64,000 nt of DNA from Epiperipatus broadwayi (taxonomy: Eukaryota > Onychophora > Udeonychophora > Euonychophora > Peripatidae), in NCBI GenBank assembly GCA_028023455.1, contig JAQFVV010006451.1:1287501-1351500 (forward strand), in the 5' to 3' direction. Made by a program: the position numbers and the translations under genes. Shown piece by piece: positions 24,210-36,240 of the stretch. Below the pieces are notes generated by a model, which was given only the letters and a program-made list of their open reading frames with translations, was not told the origin of the DNA and ran no database searches. The number at the start of each line of letters is the position of its first letter. Position 1 is the first letter of the stretch.

Positions 24210-26340
24210 ACACCTGTCAAACTCTGTTTCCTACCCCACAAATCAATGGCATGAGGCATCACAAAACAATGAACATGGAATAACAATATCAAACATCAAA
24301 AACTGCTTGGCCACTCTCCCAAGTTCATGCTTACACAACTTGAGAATTTCACTGCTCCAATAGTCTTAAAACTAATTAATCATCTTGCAGACAACAGAAG
24401 AACTATCCCTAAACTTTACTCCATAGTGATGGTCCCCTTCCTTAAGAAAAACTGGGCCCCACCTGCTCTGTCTAGCATAAGGCCAATCTCCATAAACCCA
24501 ATTCTTTTTAAGGTCATTGAAGGGGTGATCAAGGAGAAAATCCAAGATGTTATTCTGGACAACATATCCCAGTTGCAATTCGCAAAGAAAGGCTCATCTA
24601 CACTCTCTGCAATCGGGGAGGTAAAAATTTTCTGTGATCATATCAGATCCAAGAATATATACAAGCACATTGCCATTCAGTTGGACATCTCTGAGGCATT
24701 TGACTCAGTAGATGTTAACATCCTGCTCAATAGCTATCAGCACTAGACATTCCAACTCAAAACATTCAGATATTGAACACTCTACTAAATAACAGATTGG
24801 TCCACATTTTTCTTAATGGTTTCTTTACAGATGGTTTTGTTCTTTCAAGATCAATACTCTAAGGATCTCCACTTACTGGTCTCCTATTCATTCTCTACTT
24901 AAACCTCTTCTTAAACAGATTGAGGCAGGGCTTCCAGGAATGTATGTATCCCACCTGAAGAAACACTGTAAAGCATTTGCCTACATGGGTGATGTACTTG
25001 TCACCCTACCTTTCCAAAAATATCTAAAACTCCTCATCCAAATAATAATAAAATTTTCTGAATCCTCCAAACTTTCCTTCAACCTTAACAAGTCATCAGC
25101 CTGGAAAATCAAAACCGGCAACAATATTTCATCACCTTTCTCAGCAGACCTCCAAAGCTTTTTGGGGTTCCCCATATACAAGTCACCACAAGCCATTGCA
25201 ATATAAATAGAGAAACCCATCATTGAAGCTTACACCAACACAGTTAAAAACCTTGACAAGGTTTACCTATCTCTGCAAGGGAAAATCTCACTCCTCAACA
25301 TCAAGGTAATAGTGAAGATTAGCTACTATCTACCGATCATAAACTTGACAAAACCATTCAACACCAAAATCAACGGAATTTGTGCACAGCTTTTATAGAA
25401 TGGTAAAACAGTGGCCATATGAATTGAACACATGCAGTGGCATAGGAAAAATAATGATATGTCATTGCATGCAACTTTCTCAATATATTACCAAAAGTGC
25501 CACTCTCTGATCCACATCCTCCAAAAGAAATTTCCCCAGACTGTAGCTGAACAACCAGTTATTCCATCAGACAGACCTTCACTCTTGAAGATAAACTGGA
25601 TAAATCAGATACTTGGCCATCTTTTCACTCACAATGAGCATTCAGCCTTAGTATTCAGACAGAAAATCTCTATTTGGGACACTCATCACCTGTTATTTCC
25701 CACTCAAAACTCTACCCTTCCTTACCTCGGTAATAAAAATCCAGTGGGCACCAGGTTTTTCAACATTGCAAGCTAGAGCCAAGATTCCTGGATTTCCTAA
25801 TGAAAATCAACCTGGATTCACTCCAGACAAACTGGTTCCTGCACTGCAGGAGATTCTTCAAGAACATAGATTCTACATGTCACAACTGCCACAGAACCTA
25901 TGAAACTTTGACCACATGGTAAATGATTGCCTGGCATAACACAAAAATCAGAACATTCATTTCTCACAACTGCTACATTTCCCTGTACAAAATATTAGAT
26001 GTCAAGAGCTGCTTCCTGTTAGGGATTATGTCATCTTAAGACTTTCGACCTTCATCACTTATGCCATCTAGATGGCCAGATGTTGACACAAATTCACCAT
26101 TCCTCATCTCAAGCCTGAAGACATATTCATTTCTAAGTTGAAGAAATTTCACCATAAGGACAGAATCATCTCATACCAGATTTTTATTTGACAACACATG
26201 GAGCCTGATTAAGCTAGATTAAACAATACCAGTAGCACATCAGATCATCTGGTTGCCCGGGCAACATGGATTATTTTTATTTTATTTACAATTGTATCAT
26301 TCTTACATATGTATTTCAATAAAGTTATATATAAATAAAA
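24210..26340 (+). pseudogene. Non-LTR retrotransposon (LINE) ORF2, RT to 3' end
   Basis: 5'-truncated LINE encoding reverse transcriptase for target-primed retrotransposition. In the first open piece (24327-24743) residues 52-55 are RPIS, residues 83-91 are LQFAKKGSS (Q-F-G block) and residues 119-126 are LDISEAFD, holding the motif A aspartate. The frame then breaks at a stop after 24743. GSPLTGLLFILYL-like text (motif B) follows near 24865 in another frame. In the piece at 24940-25203 the motif C box reads FAYMGD instead of the expected Y-x-D-D, so a catalytic aspartate is lost. Downstream (25432-25776 and beyond) is a C-terminal region with CHNCHRTYETLTTW near 25890, a likely zinc-binding CxxC. 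The copy ends with AATAAAG and a TATATAAATAAAA tail. Clade not assigned. Confidence 0.85.
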
Positions 26341-26519
26341 GGGATTATTTTAAGGGTATTCATATTTGAGTAACCCAGAATAAATAAATGTTGTGGAACA
26401 TAGACATATTTAGTATAATCAGAAGAAAATTTGTTATTTTTTATTTGAATTAAAAAGTTAAGTGTAATTCTACCTAAATAATGAATTTCTGATTTCAACT
26501 ATTCAGATGTTAGATGGTT

Positions 26520-26675
26520 GTGATGGGAGAAGTAGTAGCATTAGCAGTAGTAGTAGTTGTAGTAGTAATAGCTAGGGGGGATAGTGGCAGTGGCTGTGGT
26601 AGTAGCAGGAAGAGTAGGAGGGAGTAGAAGTAAAGACAATAGCAGCAGTATCATCAGCAGTAGTTGTATCAGTAA
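26520..26675. repeat. Imperfect trinucleotide (AGT/AGC) stretch
   Basis: Interrupted AGTAGTAGC-type repeats. It directly replaces the expected 3' continuation of the LINE fragment to its right, so it may have expanded at the element border. Confidence 0.7.
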
Positions 26676-26679
26676 CAAT

Positions 26680-27540
26680 CATTCTATTGCTCTCTCCATT
26701 TCTCTCAAATGTAACAAAAACAAAATAGATGACATAGGGCATCCTTGCCTTAGTCCCATTCCATTTTTAACTCTAATTGATTCTATATTTCCTAATTGAT
26801 AAGTACAATAATTATTTTCACACAACCTTTTAATAAGATTGACTAAAGGTCCATATATTTTCAAATTTACTAAACTTACCCATAATCTATTTCAATTTAC
26901 TTTATCATATGCCTTTTCTCTATCTATAAAGACCATATATATCTATCTACCTGTATTTCTATTCATATCTATAAGTTGTGTAGCAACAAATAATCTATCT
27001 TCTATGCACCTATACATTCTAAAATCTTCTTGCATTTCTCCCACTATATTATTTTCTTCCATTCACTTTGCCACCCTCCAGCCATCATATATGAAAAAAC
27101 ACTATAATGCACTGACGTTCCCACTATTGGTCTATAATTGTTAACTTTCTATTATCTTTATCCTTTAATTTAAATAATAGCCTTATTTTTGTATTATTCC
27201 AGCTATCTGAAAATTCTATTTTCTGTGCCATTTTATTGAAACATGATAACAGATTTAATTTTGTTCTATTTCCCAAATTCATCATCATAAAGCTGCCCAT
27301 ACATTTAAACTTCTTGCATTTCCACTTTTCAACTTCTTCCCTGCCTTATTCAATTTATTTTTTGTAAACTAATATTTCCATTATTATGCAATTTTATGTT
27401 TGTTATTACTCTGTCTTCACATCTAACATCTTTTGTATATCCATTACATATTTATTTAAGATTATTTCTGATTTTTTTTTTAGAGCTACACTTTTTTCCT
27501 TGTCATTTAATTAAATAATTTTTAGAGGATGCTTCACAAA
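26680..27540 (-). pseudogene. LINE reverse transcriptase fragment
   Basis: Minus-strand piece of a second LINE. Reading from right to left: a region resembling W-NNTKIRLLFKLKDKDN followed by an NYRPI-like block (about 27110-27215), then EMQEDFRMYRCIEDRLFVA (about 27000-27060), then motif A FIDREKAYDKV (26896-26933), then 26679-26864 with GMGLRQGCPMSSILF, which is motif B. At least one in-frame stop precedes motif A and another follows it. Motif C is missing because the copy ends at the trinucleotide repeat. Different from the plus-strand LINE next door; it may be the same family as the C-terminal pieces at 1.2 and 63 kb, but no overlapping region allows a test. Confidence 0.85.
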
Positions 27541-27839
27541 ACAAAGAAAATAATTTTTGATCATGAAAAAAAAAAAAAGAAAAAAAATGAAAATAAATAT
27601 TTACACAGATCAATTGTATTAGAAAATAATGCTTTGTCTGCTTACCACCAGTTTCTCAACTATTATTTGATGCTATGAGTAACTAAAAATTACATTATTA
27701 TTATTCTCAGCAACAGTTAATTTACAATAAAAAGAAGATCTATGTAAGTTTCACTAAAACATGATTTATATTTTCCATATCATTCTGGCAACCTTGTCTT
27801 ATTTTATCCATCCATTTATTTTAAAGGTGATATATATAT
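27541..27839. other. AT-rich spacer, nothing recognised
   Basis: Contains A-rich runs near 27565. It ends in a TATATATAT tract at the LTR border. Confidence 0.5.
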
Positions 27840-30558
27840 TGAAACAGTCAGAATCATCTATCACGCTACCACACTGCAAAATTCAAACCCACACACAAAA
27901 CTGAACATTTTCAGAGGGGTTGCCTTCTAGATATACTAAGTTCGAATCTAAAGTCCAAATTTCACAGTGCCATCTACATCACAATGCATCTGATGCCACT
28001 ACTAGTATAACCTTTAACTGGTGCCTGGTGGTTAGGGAAAAACAAAACGACTATATACTAAAAGAAGTTTGGGTGGCTAATTAACGTCTATGGATTTACA
28101 AAAGAAATGCAGAATATATATATATAGACCGGGACAGTGATAGGAATCAAATAAAATAAGAGATCAAATTTAGTTTAAAATAATTTCACAAAATTTATTT
28201 ATATAAAATATATATCTAATGCCACTGTCTGCTTATATGGGACAGGGAAGCATATTAAATAATTGTGGGCATTATATTCCAACAAATGACAAAAGGGTTT
28301 AAAGCAAAGTGATATATTCTATTCCTCGGGTTAATAGCATTATGATAATGTGCTTGACGAGATAGGAACATGTGTGAGGTGCTTTGAGTAATTATACAAG
28401 TTTAACAAAATATTTGAAATTAAGTGTTATAAAATATTTATTGATTTCGAGAATAGCATGGACAAAAGCTTACTAAGCAACAAAGTGGGAATGTGATCAA
28501 AACATTTATTCGATAATAATAAAGTTACATTGGGAGGTCAGTATTGCTGATAATGAATTTATTAAAATTGGAGGGTGTGACATGTTTAGGTCATGGATGC
28601 TTTGTAAAATAAATATAAAATAAAACAATATTGAATATCCGGAATGATGATGAAAGGCAGTCTCGCTGCTAACCCGTAGGAAAGTATTTTATGAACAGCT
28701 GAAACTTAGTGACTGGGTGATGATTGCGTTTAATTCCCAGGTGTGTCATTTGTGGACACACTCTGCCTGGAAACTGCAATAAGTGAAGAGAACGGACTTG
28801 GCTGTGTAAAGAATCCTTGGAAAACTAAAACAAAGCAGTCCCAACAACCAATCCATTTACCAGCAATATGAGACTAGTGTATATAAAACATACTGAATGG
28901 GTTTTACTTGGACTAAGAGAAATGCCCAATCAAATTCCCAGAAATTCATTTAAAAGGGTCCGCACATTCTCAACGTCAATGATGAACTTTGTAATTAAAG
29001 TAGAACACGGTAATTAAAATAGGAAAATGCATGCTTGCTGGTTTGAAAAGTAAGTATAGATTTATATACGCAATCATGCATTAAGGGACACATTTAATCA
29101 TTGACTTCACACATATTCTCATACTAGATTAAAATCAATAACGTGTAGATTTTAAACTATGCGATTATATTATATATTAAAGAATAGAATCGCCCTCGAA
29201 CTAGTGATTTGCAAGATAATAAAATTGGAAAATTGTTTAGAAATTTAAAATATGCCTTCATAGTGGTGTCTTATTTTCATCAAAGGGAATAATTCACTTG
29301 GTCAAAGACGATTCTGACACATTATCATAATAAAATAACAGAAAGCTTAATCAATAGAAAATATTAACCCAAGGATAGAGAGCAAAATGTTGAGTATATT
29401 TAAACATGTTAAAGAAATACATAATGAAATTATGTGAAATATAAGAAAACAAATTAAAATAGCTATAGCATGTTAGTTATCACAAGAGCTTTTGGGTTAA
29501 TTTAGGGTTACCTCTGGAAAAGCATTTTAGGTAGATTGATGGCTGGCAGGTTTTTATATAATTTAACAGCAAAATCTGGAAATGTTCATATTTTGGCAGC
29601 AGCAGCAGTTCCGGGGTTCCTTGTGTGATAACTTACGATGGTCTACGGCAGCATATGACCATTCTGGAGAGAAATAGCCTTCTTGCGCTCTACTCTGTCA
29701 TGTCAAGATTTAAAAATTACTACAATAATTTTGGTTAGAAACATTAGACCTCAGAATGATTTCTCTTAGAAACATTAGAATGGAGAACAAAAGAAAACCC
29801 TCCTTTTTATATTAGAAATTAACAATAGAACTGCCCTGGAGCATTACAAAAATATATTGGACTTATCAGCTGTAATTAAATCTATCCGAATGTCTAAAGG
29901 AATTCAACATTAATTCATTTCATTTGTTAATTTCCCTGTCAACATTCGAGTTACAAACTAGATTTAATTAAAAATTACTTTTACTAATTAAAGAAAACCT
30001 TAAGTGGACATCTGCTGTTTTTAGATAAACTTATATAACATTAACTAATTAAACTATTGTTCCTTATTTATTTTAACAGAAATATTTGGAATGACTTATT
30101 AAATCAAACGAAAATTATTTTACTTTTACATTGCAATATTTGAATCTATTTACTAAACGAATATTTACTAAATGAATTTTATTTTAAATCAAAATATATT
30201 ACAATGGTAATATATATTTGTAAATAGATTCAAACAAAATAACTTTAACAATTTATCATTTTGATATGTTTAAAATGCATATCATAGTGTGTGCGCAATT
30301 ACGACTTATATAACCTACTTTTTAATAAATCAAAATTATGTAAACATATACATAATCTATAATCTTTTATTTATTTGGGAATGAGTTATATATATAATAT
30401 GAGCATTGTACTCATGGTTTAAAATTAGGCGGGATTTTCAGTACATAAGCGTATTGCAGACACACTACGATAGATTGGGGTTCAAACTAAAGCATGAGGG
30501 TAGGAAATAGGTGAGAAAAGGTGAAACGAAGATCTGCAAAGCAGACCTTACTGTTTCA
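27840..30558 (-). mobile_element. G1 3' LTR (element on minus strand)
   Basis: One of two direct repeats of about 2.7 kb. On the plus strand it begins TGAAACAGTCAGAATC and ends CTTACTGTTTCA, so the ends are TG...CA with terminal inverted TG(A/T)AACAG/CTGTTTCA. Its partner is 33390-36132. They are collinear throughout; in a 60-base sample (28141-28200) I count three differences. Differences include a 21-base segment near 29910 absent from the partner and only three TAA units where the partner has about 18. The sequence just inside it, read on the minus strand, is AAGGGAATG next to the LTR. This is a plausible polypurine tract and fixes the element orientation as minus. It contains no coding region. 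Confidence 0.9.
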
Positions 30559-30568
30559 CATTCCCTTA
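30559..30568 (-). promoter_or_regulatory. Polypurine tract of G1
   Basis: On the minus strand the bases directly before the 3' LTR read TAAGGGAATG. A purine run at this spot primes plus-strand DNA synthesis in LTR elements. It is short and ends in TG, so the call is moderate. Confidence 0.5.
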
Positions 30569-30882
30569 GTGACAGAACAAAAAAAATTGTTAAAAAAAAA
30601 ATCTTACAACAGGCGTCCACCTATGAAGCCTGCATAAAAAAAATTTACAAGATAACCCATAATGTACAGGATATAAATATAATGAAGAAACGAAACTGAA
30701 TTATATACCCGGATCATATTTATAACTCTACCATCTAGCGAATATTTTCTATTATCTCCCCCCTTCAACAAAATTTTATTTAAAAAAATCTAATAGTTTA
30801 ACACTGTTTATATCCAATCTCCTTTTTATATTATCCTGTGATGTGTCAATTTCTTTTTTTTGTTGTTGTTGTTTTAAAAAAA

Positions 30883-32011
30883 CTACAATAATCCTGGATC
30901 TGGAGGGTAATAACTGCTTTTATAATTTGATGACTGCAGTCTCGGATTATCATGTCTCTTTACCTTGTCTGGCAGATCTTTGGCCCAGGGATTAAAATCT
31001 AGAGTGGTTAAGAATTCGGCCATTTCCTCCACCTCTTTGATTCTGCTGTCCGCCATCAGCTGTTGTATCAGTAACGGCATATTCTGTTGAATGGTACATA
31101 TAATATGAGTATCAGAAAATGCTAACATGCTAAGTGATTGAAGGTGATTGACCTGGCGAATGAAAAATTGCGTGTGTGTTTCCTTGATCACTCTGTACTT
31201 CTCTTGGCAAATGGTATTTAGAATTCCGCTCTGCCGATCCTCACTCCGATAATATCGTAGTAACAGGCTATGGTAATTCACAAAGTTGTTTGATTTTTTT
31301 GCCAACATGTCCCACCAATCTTTTGCATAGCCATATAAATGATGGCTAGCAATAGCAGTCTGTTCATGCGAATCCGTTTTATAAAATTGAAAGAAATCCT
31401 GCAGGCTATCGAGGTGTGGGTGGGGGTTTTCTCCTATTTCTCCTCGAAATATTTTAACAGTTAATATCTTAGCAAGTTGGGTTTGAACCCTGAAGTCTGG
31501 AATTAAGGTCCTGTGGGTTGTATCTATCCCACTACTATGTGCTTGAGTAGGTAGTAGATCATTGTTAGAGATCTGACATCTTTGGTTTAGGTCCACTGCC
31601 TCGTTGATACTGTTTGTATCGTCAGGTTCTGTTTTTGCTATCAGGACTTCATTGTCGAGGTATTGTATTATTTTTGGCTCAGTTTGATCTCGGCATTTGC
31701 TCATTTTGCTTTCGATTTCCGGAGCAGTATTCTTCAAGTTTCCGTTGGAGAGCCCTATGTCCTTTTCTCACCTGTGCCAATTCGTTGAGAAGCATCCTGG
31801 TAAACTTTTTATACTCCATCTCTTTTCTTTAGGCTTCCTCTTCCTGCTTTCTTGCCCTCTCTTCGCTTCTCTTATATAATTCCACCAGATAATCCAGATT
31901 GGAATCTTCCTTGCTCGTTTGCTGGACACGTCTCATACTTATTGGAGGAGATTCAAAAAATCCGGATGGGTCCGGTTCTTGATCATCATGGTTGTTGTCC
32001 ATATTATCCAT
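30883..32011 (-). pseudogene. gag-like gene of the G1 LTR element
   Basis: Encodes the structural Gag protein that would form virus-like particles and package element RNA. Two open pieces on the minus strand. The first (32011 down to 31829) starts MDNMDNNHDDQEPD and becomes strongly charged (ERARKQEEEA), a likely coiled coil. A TAA interrupts it, the same frame stays open for about 36 codons rich in K, R, E and L, and a frameshift near 31740 leads into the second piece (31737 to 30883, 284 codons). Residues 120-165 of that piece (HEQTAIASHHLYGYAKDWW and the following stretch to about RYYRSED) match the retrotransposon Gag capsid pattern, with L-x-G-x-A-x-x-WW at about 134-142. No CCHC zinc knuckle appears before the stop. 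About 320 bp follow before the 3' LTR, with no pol. Confidence 0.85.
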
Positions 32012-33343
32012 GGCCTTGGATGATTATCATGATCTATGATGATGATGATTTTTCCTTTTATTTTATTGCTAACTATTTAATATATCCTAAAAAAAAATTT
32101 TTTTTTTAACGAATAGGTGTACTTTTAAAACACAATGTATAGCACTGATAAAGAAAATTTTTAAATTGTTTTACGTTGAGCTTACTAAAACTAATACGGT
32201 TAAAAAAATACTATTATTATTTTTCCTTGTTTGACTCTCTGCGATTACTATTACGTTTGATTTCAAATCTTATTAATGGCTAATAGGCTATCTCCTTCTT
32301 GGTTCTGATGGCCGCATTACTGCTTTTATGTTTATCACTAAAAAACCCAACTACTACCCTTTTACTACTGTAAAAATTTCTTGTTTAAATCTGCTGCCAA
32401 CATATATATTTTTAACTGCCTGTATATATAAAAATCTCTTAAATTCTATCTGTCAAAATATTTTGCTAACATATTTTTAAACTCAAGCAATTTTATTTAT
32501 ATATGTTAACATTCGCTAGATCTGGGTATACTTATTTCATTCCTTCTTATTTAAGATTAGCATACATATATTTTTATTTACATAATTATTGATCTGATTC
32601 ACATCTCATTATTTGGTCTAAGAAAAATTTACACACATTGGAAAAAACAAAATACATATAAAAGAATTTAGCCTGGTGACAAAATTTATTTTAGAAGTAA
32701 CTCCGTTTAATGAAATTACCCTTGGGTGCCATGTCACCAGTTAAAAGTATCCATAGACTGTTAGCTTCCCAAAATGAATTTCACTAACTACTCCATTAAA
32801 CTACAGGCACTCGTTAAAACATTCGCATTTTTTTTATTGATTACAACATTTTATTTATGATTGAATTTTTTGAATTCCATACGATAGCCTATTACATATC
32901 TAGGTCATTACCATACAAAATTATTATTATGCTATCTTGCGTGTTGAGCTGATAAAACTTTATTTTGATAGAAAATACAATATTTGAACTATTCATAGAT
33001 TGTCACAATATTCACTTGGGACAATATGTAAGTAATTCACGCCGTGCGTATATAGCGTGACTTAAATGAAACAATAAATACAGATAAATACAGATGGCTT
33101 GTATCACACTATAGCAAGTTTGAACAAGTTCTGATTATACAGTATAAGTAATTGAATGCCTGAGTCAAACAAAATATATGAAATATACATGCAAATAAAC
33201 AATATAGAGTTTGAAAAATATTATATATCAAAAATATAAAGGATTTGAGTGATTAAATATGAAACAAAATGTTAAAATTAAGCTACAGGGATGTGGGTGT
33301 TTAAATAATTAAGATCTACAGGGATGTGGGTGTTTAAATATTC
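32012..33343. other. G1 5' leader, noncoding
   Basis: About 1.3 kb between primer binding site and gag start. AT-rich, with no convincing ORF. It contains a 25-bp direct duplication (CTACAGGGATGTGGGTGTTT at about 33281 and 33314). Confidence 0.6.
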
Positions 33344-33369
33344 GAGGCTCCACGTTTGGGCATGCCATG
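33344..33369 (-). promoter_or_regulatory. Primer binding site of G1 (tRNA-Lys type)
   Basis: On the minus strand the sequence TGGCATGCCCAAACGTGGAG continues GCCTCGAA. It resembles TGGCGCCCAACGTGGGGCTCGA, the complement of the 3' end and T arm of animal tRNA-Lys(CUU), with a few substitutions and insertions. It lies about 20 bases inside the LTR edge rather than directly next to it, so a short insertion has separated them. Confidence 0.65.
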
Positions 33370-33389
33370 GACCCGGAAAAAAAATACTA

Positions 33390-34064
33390 TGTAACAGTCA
33401 GAATCATCTATCTCACTAACACACTGCAGAATTCAAACCCCCTGCATGAAACTGAACATTTTAGGAGGGGTTGCCTTCTATATATACTAAGTTCGAATCT
33501 AAAGTCCAAATTTCACAGTGCCATCTATGTGACAACGCATCTGATGCCACTACTAGTATAACCTTAAACCGGTGCCTGGTGGTCAGGGAGAAACAAAAGA
33601 CTCTATACTAAACAAAGTTTGGGTGGCTAATTAACATCTATGGATTTACAAAAGAAATGCAGAATATATATATATATAGACCGAGACAGTGATAGGAATC
33701 AAATAAAATAAGAGATCAAATTTAGTTTTAAATAATTTCACGGAATTTATTTATATAAAATATATATCTAACGCCACTGTCTGCTTATTTGAGACAGGGA
33801 TGCATATTAAATAATTGTGGGCATTATATTCCAACAAATGACAAAAGGTTTTAAAGCAAAGTGATATATTTTATTCCTTGGGTTAATAGCATTACGATAA
33901 TATGCTTGACAAGATAGGAACATGTGCAAGGTGCTTTGAGTAATTATACAAGTTTAAGAAAATATTTGAAATTAAGTGCTATAAAATATTTATTGATTTT
34001 GAGAATAGCACAGACAAAAGCTTACTAAGCAACAAAGTGGGAATGTGATCAAAGCATTTATTCG

Positions 34065-34120
<56 letters not shown>

Positions 34121-36132
34121 GTTACATTGGGAGGTCACTATTGCTGATAATGAATTTATTAAAATTGGAGGGTGTGACACATTTAAGTCATGGATGCTTT
34201 GTAAAATAAATATAAAATAAAACAATATTGAATATCCGGAATGATGACGGAGGGCATCTCACCGGTAACCCGTAGGAAAGTATTTTATGAACAGCTGAAA
34301 CTTAGTGACTGGGTGACAATTGTGTTTAATTCCAAGGTGTGTCATTTGTGGACACACTCTGCCTGGAAACTGCAATAAGCGAAGAGAACGGACTTGGCCA
34401 TATAAAGAATCCTTGGAAAAGTAAAACAAAGCGATCTCAACAACCAATTCATTTACCAGCAATACGAGACTAGTGTATATGAAACATACTGAATGGGTTT
34501 TACTTGGACTAAGAGAAATGCCCAATCAAATTCCCAGAAATTCATTTAAAAGGGTCCGCACATTCTTGACGTCAATGATGAACTTTGTAATTAAAGTAGA
34601 ACACAGTAATTAAAATAGGAAAAGGCATGCTTGCGGGTTTAAAAAGTAAGTATAGATTTATATACACAATCATGCATTAAGGGATACATTTAATCATTGA
34701 CCTCACACATACTCTCATAGTAGATTAAAATCAATAACATGTAGATTTTAAACTATGTGATTATATTATATATTAAAGAATAGAATCGCCCTCGAATGAG
34801 TGATTTGCAAGATAATAAAATTGGAAAATTATTTAGAAATTTAAAATATGCCTTCATAGTGGCATCTTATTTTCATTAAAGGGAATAATTCATTCGGTCA
34901 AAGACGATTCTGACACATTATCATAATAAAATAACAGAAAGCTTAATCAATAGAAAATTAATATCCAAGGATAGAGAGCAAAATGTTGAGTATATTTAAA
35001 CATGTTAAAGAAATACATAATGAAATTATGTGAAATATAAGAAAACAAATTAAAATAGCTATAGCATGTTAGTTATCACAAGAGCTCTTGGGTTAATTTA
35101 GGGTTACCTCTTAAAAAGCATTTTAGGTAGATTGATGGCTGGCAGGTTTTTATATAATTTAACAGCAAAATCTGGAAATGTTCATATTTTGGCAGCAGCA
35201 GCAGTTCTGGGGTTCCTTGTGTGATAACTTCCGATGGTCTACGGCAGCATATGACCATTCCAGAGAGAAATAGCCTTCTTGCGCTCTACTCTGTCATGTC
35301 AAGATTTACAAATTACTACAATAATTTTGGTTAGAAACATTAGACATCAGAATGATTTCTCTTAGAAACATTAGAATGGAGAACAAAAGAAAACCCTCCT
35401 TTTTATATTAGAAATTAACAATAGAACTGCCCTTGAGCATTACAAAAATATATCGGACTTATCAGCTGTAATTAAATCTATCCGAATGTCTAAAGGAATT
35501 CAACATTTTCCTGTCAACATTCGAATTACAAACTAGATTTAATTAAAAATTACTTTTACTAATTAAAGAAAACCTTAAGTGGACATTGCTGTTTTTAGAT
35601 AAACTTATATAATATTAACTAATTAAACTATTGTCCCTCATTTATTTTAATAGAAATATTTGGAATGACTTATTAAATCAAACAAAAATTATTTTACTTT
35701 TACATTGCAATATTTGAATCTATTTACTAAACGAATATTTACTAAATGAATTTTATTTTAAATTAAAATATATTACGACGGTAATATATATTTGTAAATA
35801 GATTCAAACAAAATAACTTTAACAATTTATCATTTTGATATGTTTAAAATGCATATCATAGTATGTGCGCAATTATGACTTATATAACCTACTTTTTAAT
35901 AAATCAAAATTATGTAAACATATACATAATCTATAATCTTTTATTTATTTGAGAATGAGTTATATATATAATACAAGCATTGTACTTGTAGTTTAAAATT
36001 AGGCGGGATATTCGGTATATAAGCATAATGCAGACACACTACGATAGATTGGGGTTCAAACTAAAGTATGAGGGTAGGAAATAGGTGAGAAAAGGTGAAA
36101 CGAAGATCTGCAAAGCAGACCTTACTGTTTCA
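33390..36132 (-). mobile_element. G1 5' LTR (element on minus strand)
   Basis: Partner of the LTR at 27840-30558. On the plus strand it starts TGTAACAGTCAGAATC and ends CTTACTGTTTCA. It includes a (TAA)18 run at 34066-34119 that is only three units in the other LTR, and lacks a 21-base segment near 35505. Open frames inside (33367-33561, 34259-34525, 35076-35258) are chance. In the minus orientation this copy would carry the promoter, but I could not place a TATA box with confidence. Confidence 0.9.
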
Positions 36133-36240
36133 ATATATATATATATATATATAAATTCTCAGCAATATGACAGCCATTTCTTAATTTCAATATATATATA
36201 TATATATATAAATTCTCAGCAATATGACAGCCATTTCTAA
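36129..36240 (+). repeat. 57-bp tandem duplication at the G1 LTR border
   Basis: TTTCA, an (AT)n run, AAATTCTCAGCAATATGACA and GCCATTTCT occur twice in a row (first unit ends near 36185). The unit includes the last five bases of the LTR, so the duplication probably arose after insertion. Confidence 0.85.

Larger units (their letters stand above)
27840..36132 (-). mobile_element. G1: non-autonomous Ty3/Gypsy-type LTR retrotransposon, gag only
   Basis: An 8.3 kb element: LTRs of 2719 and 2743 bp around an internal region of about 2.83 kb. The internal region (minus strand) has a primer binding site near the 5' LTR, a broken gag, and no protease, RT, RNase H or integrase. A polypurine tract precedes the 3' LTR. 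The flanks are both AT repeats, with ATAT directly on each side, compatible with a 4-bp or longer target duplication but not provable in such a tract. LTRs longer than gag are unusual. The layout fits a large retrotransposon derivative that would depend on pol from another copy. Confidence 0.85.

Noticed and set aside
31614-32109. Plus-strand frames of 60-85 codons over the gag region
   Set aside because: Antisense shadows of the minus-strand gag.
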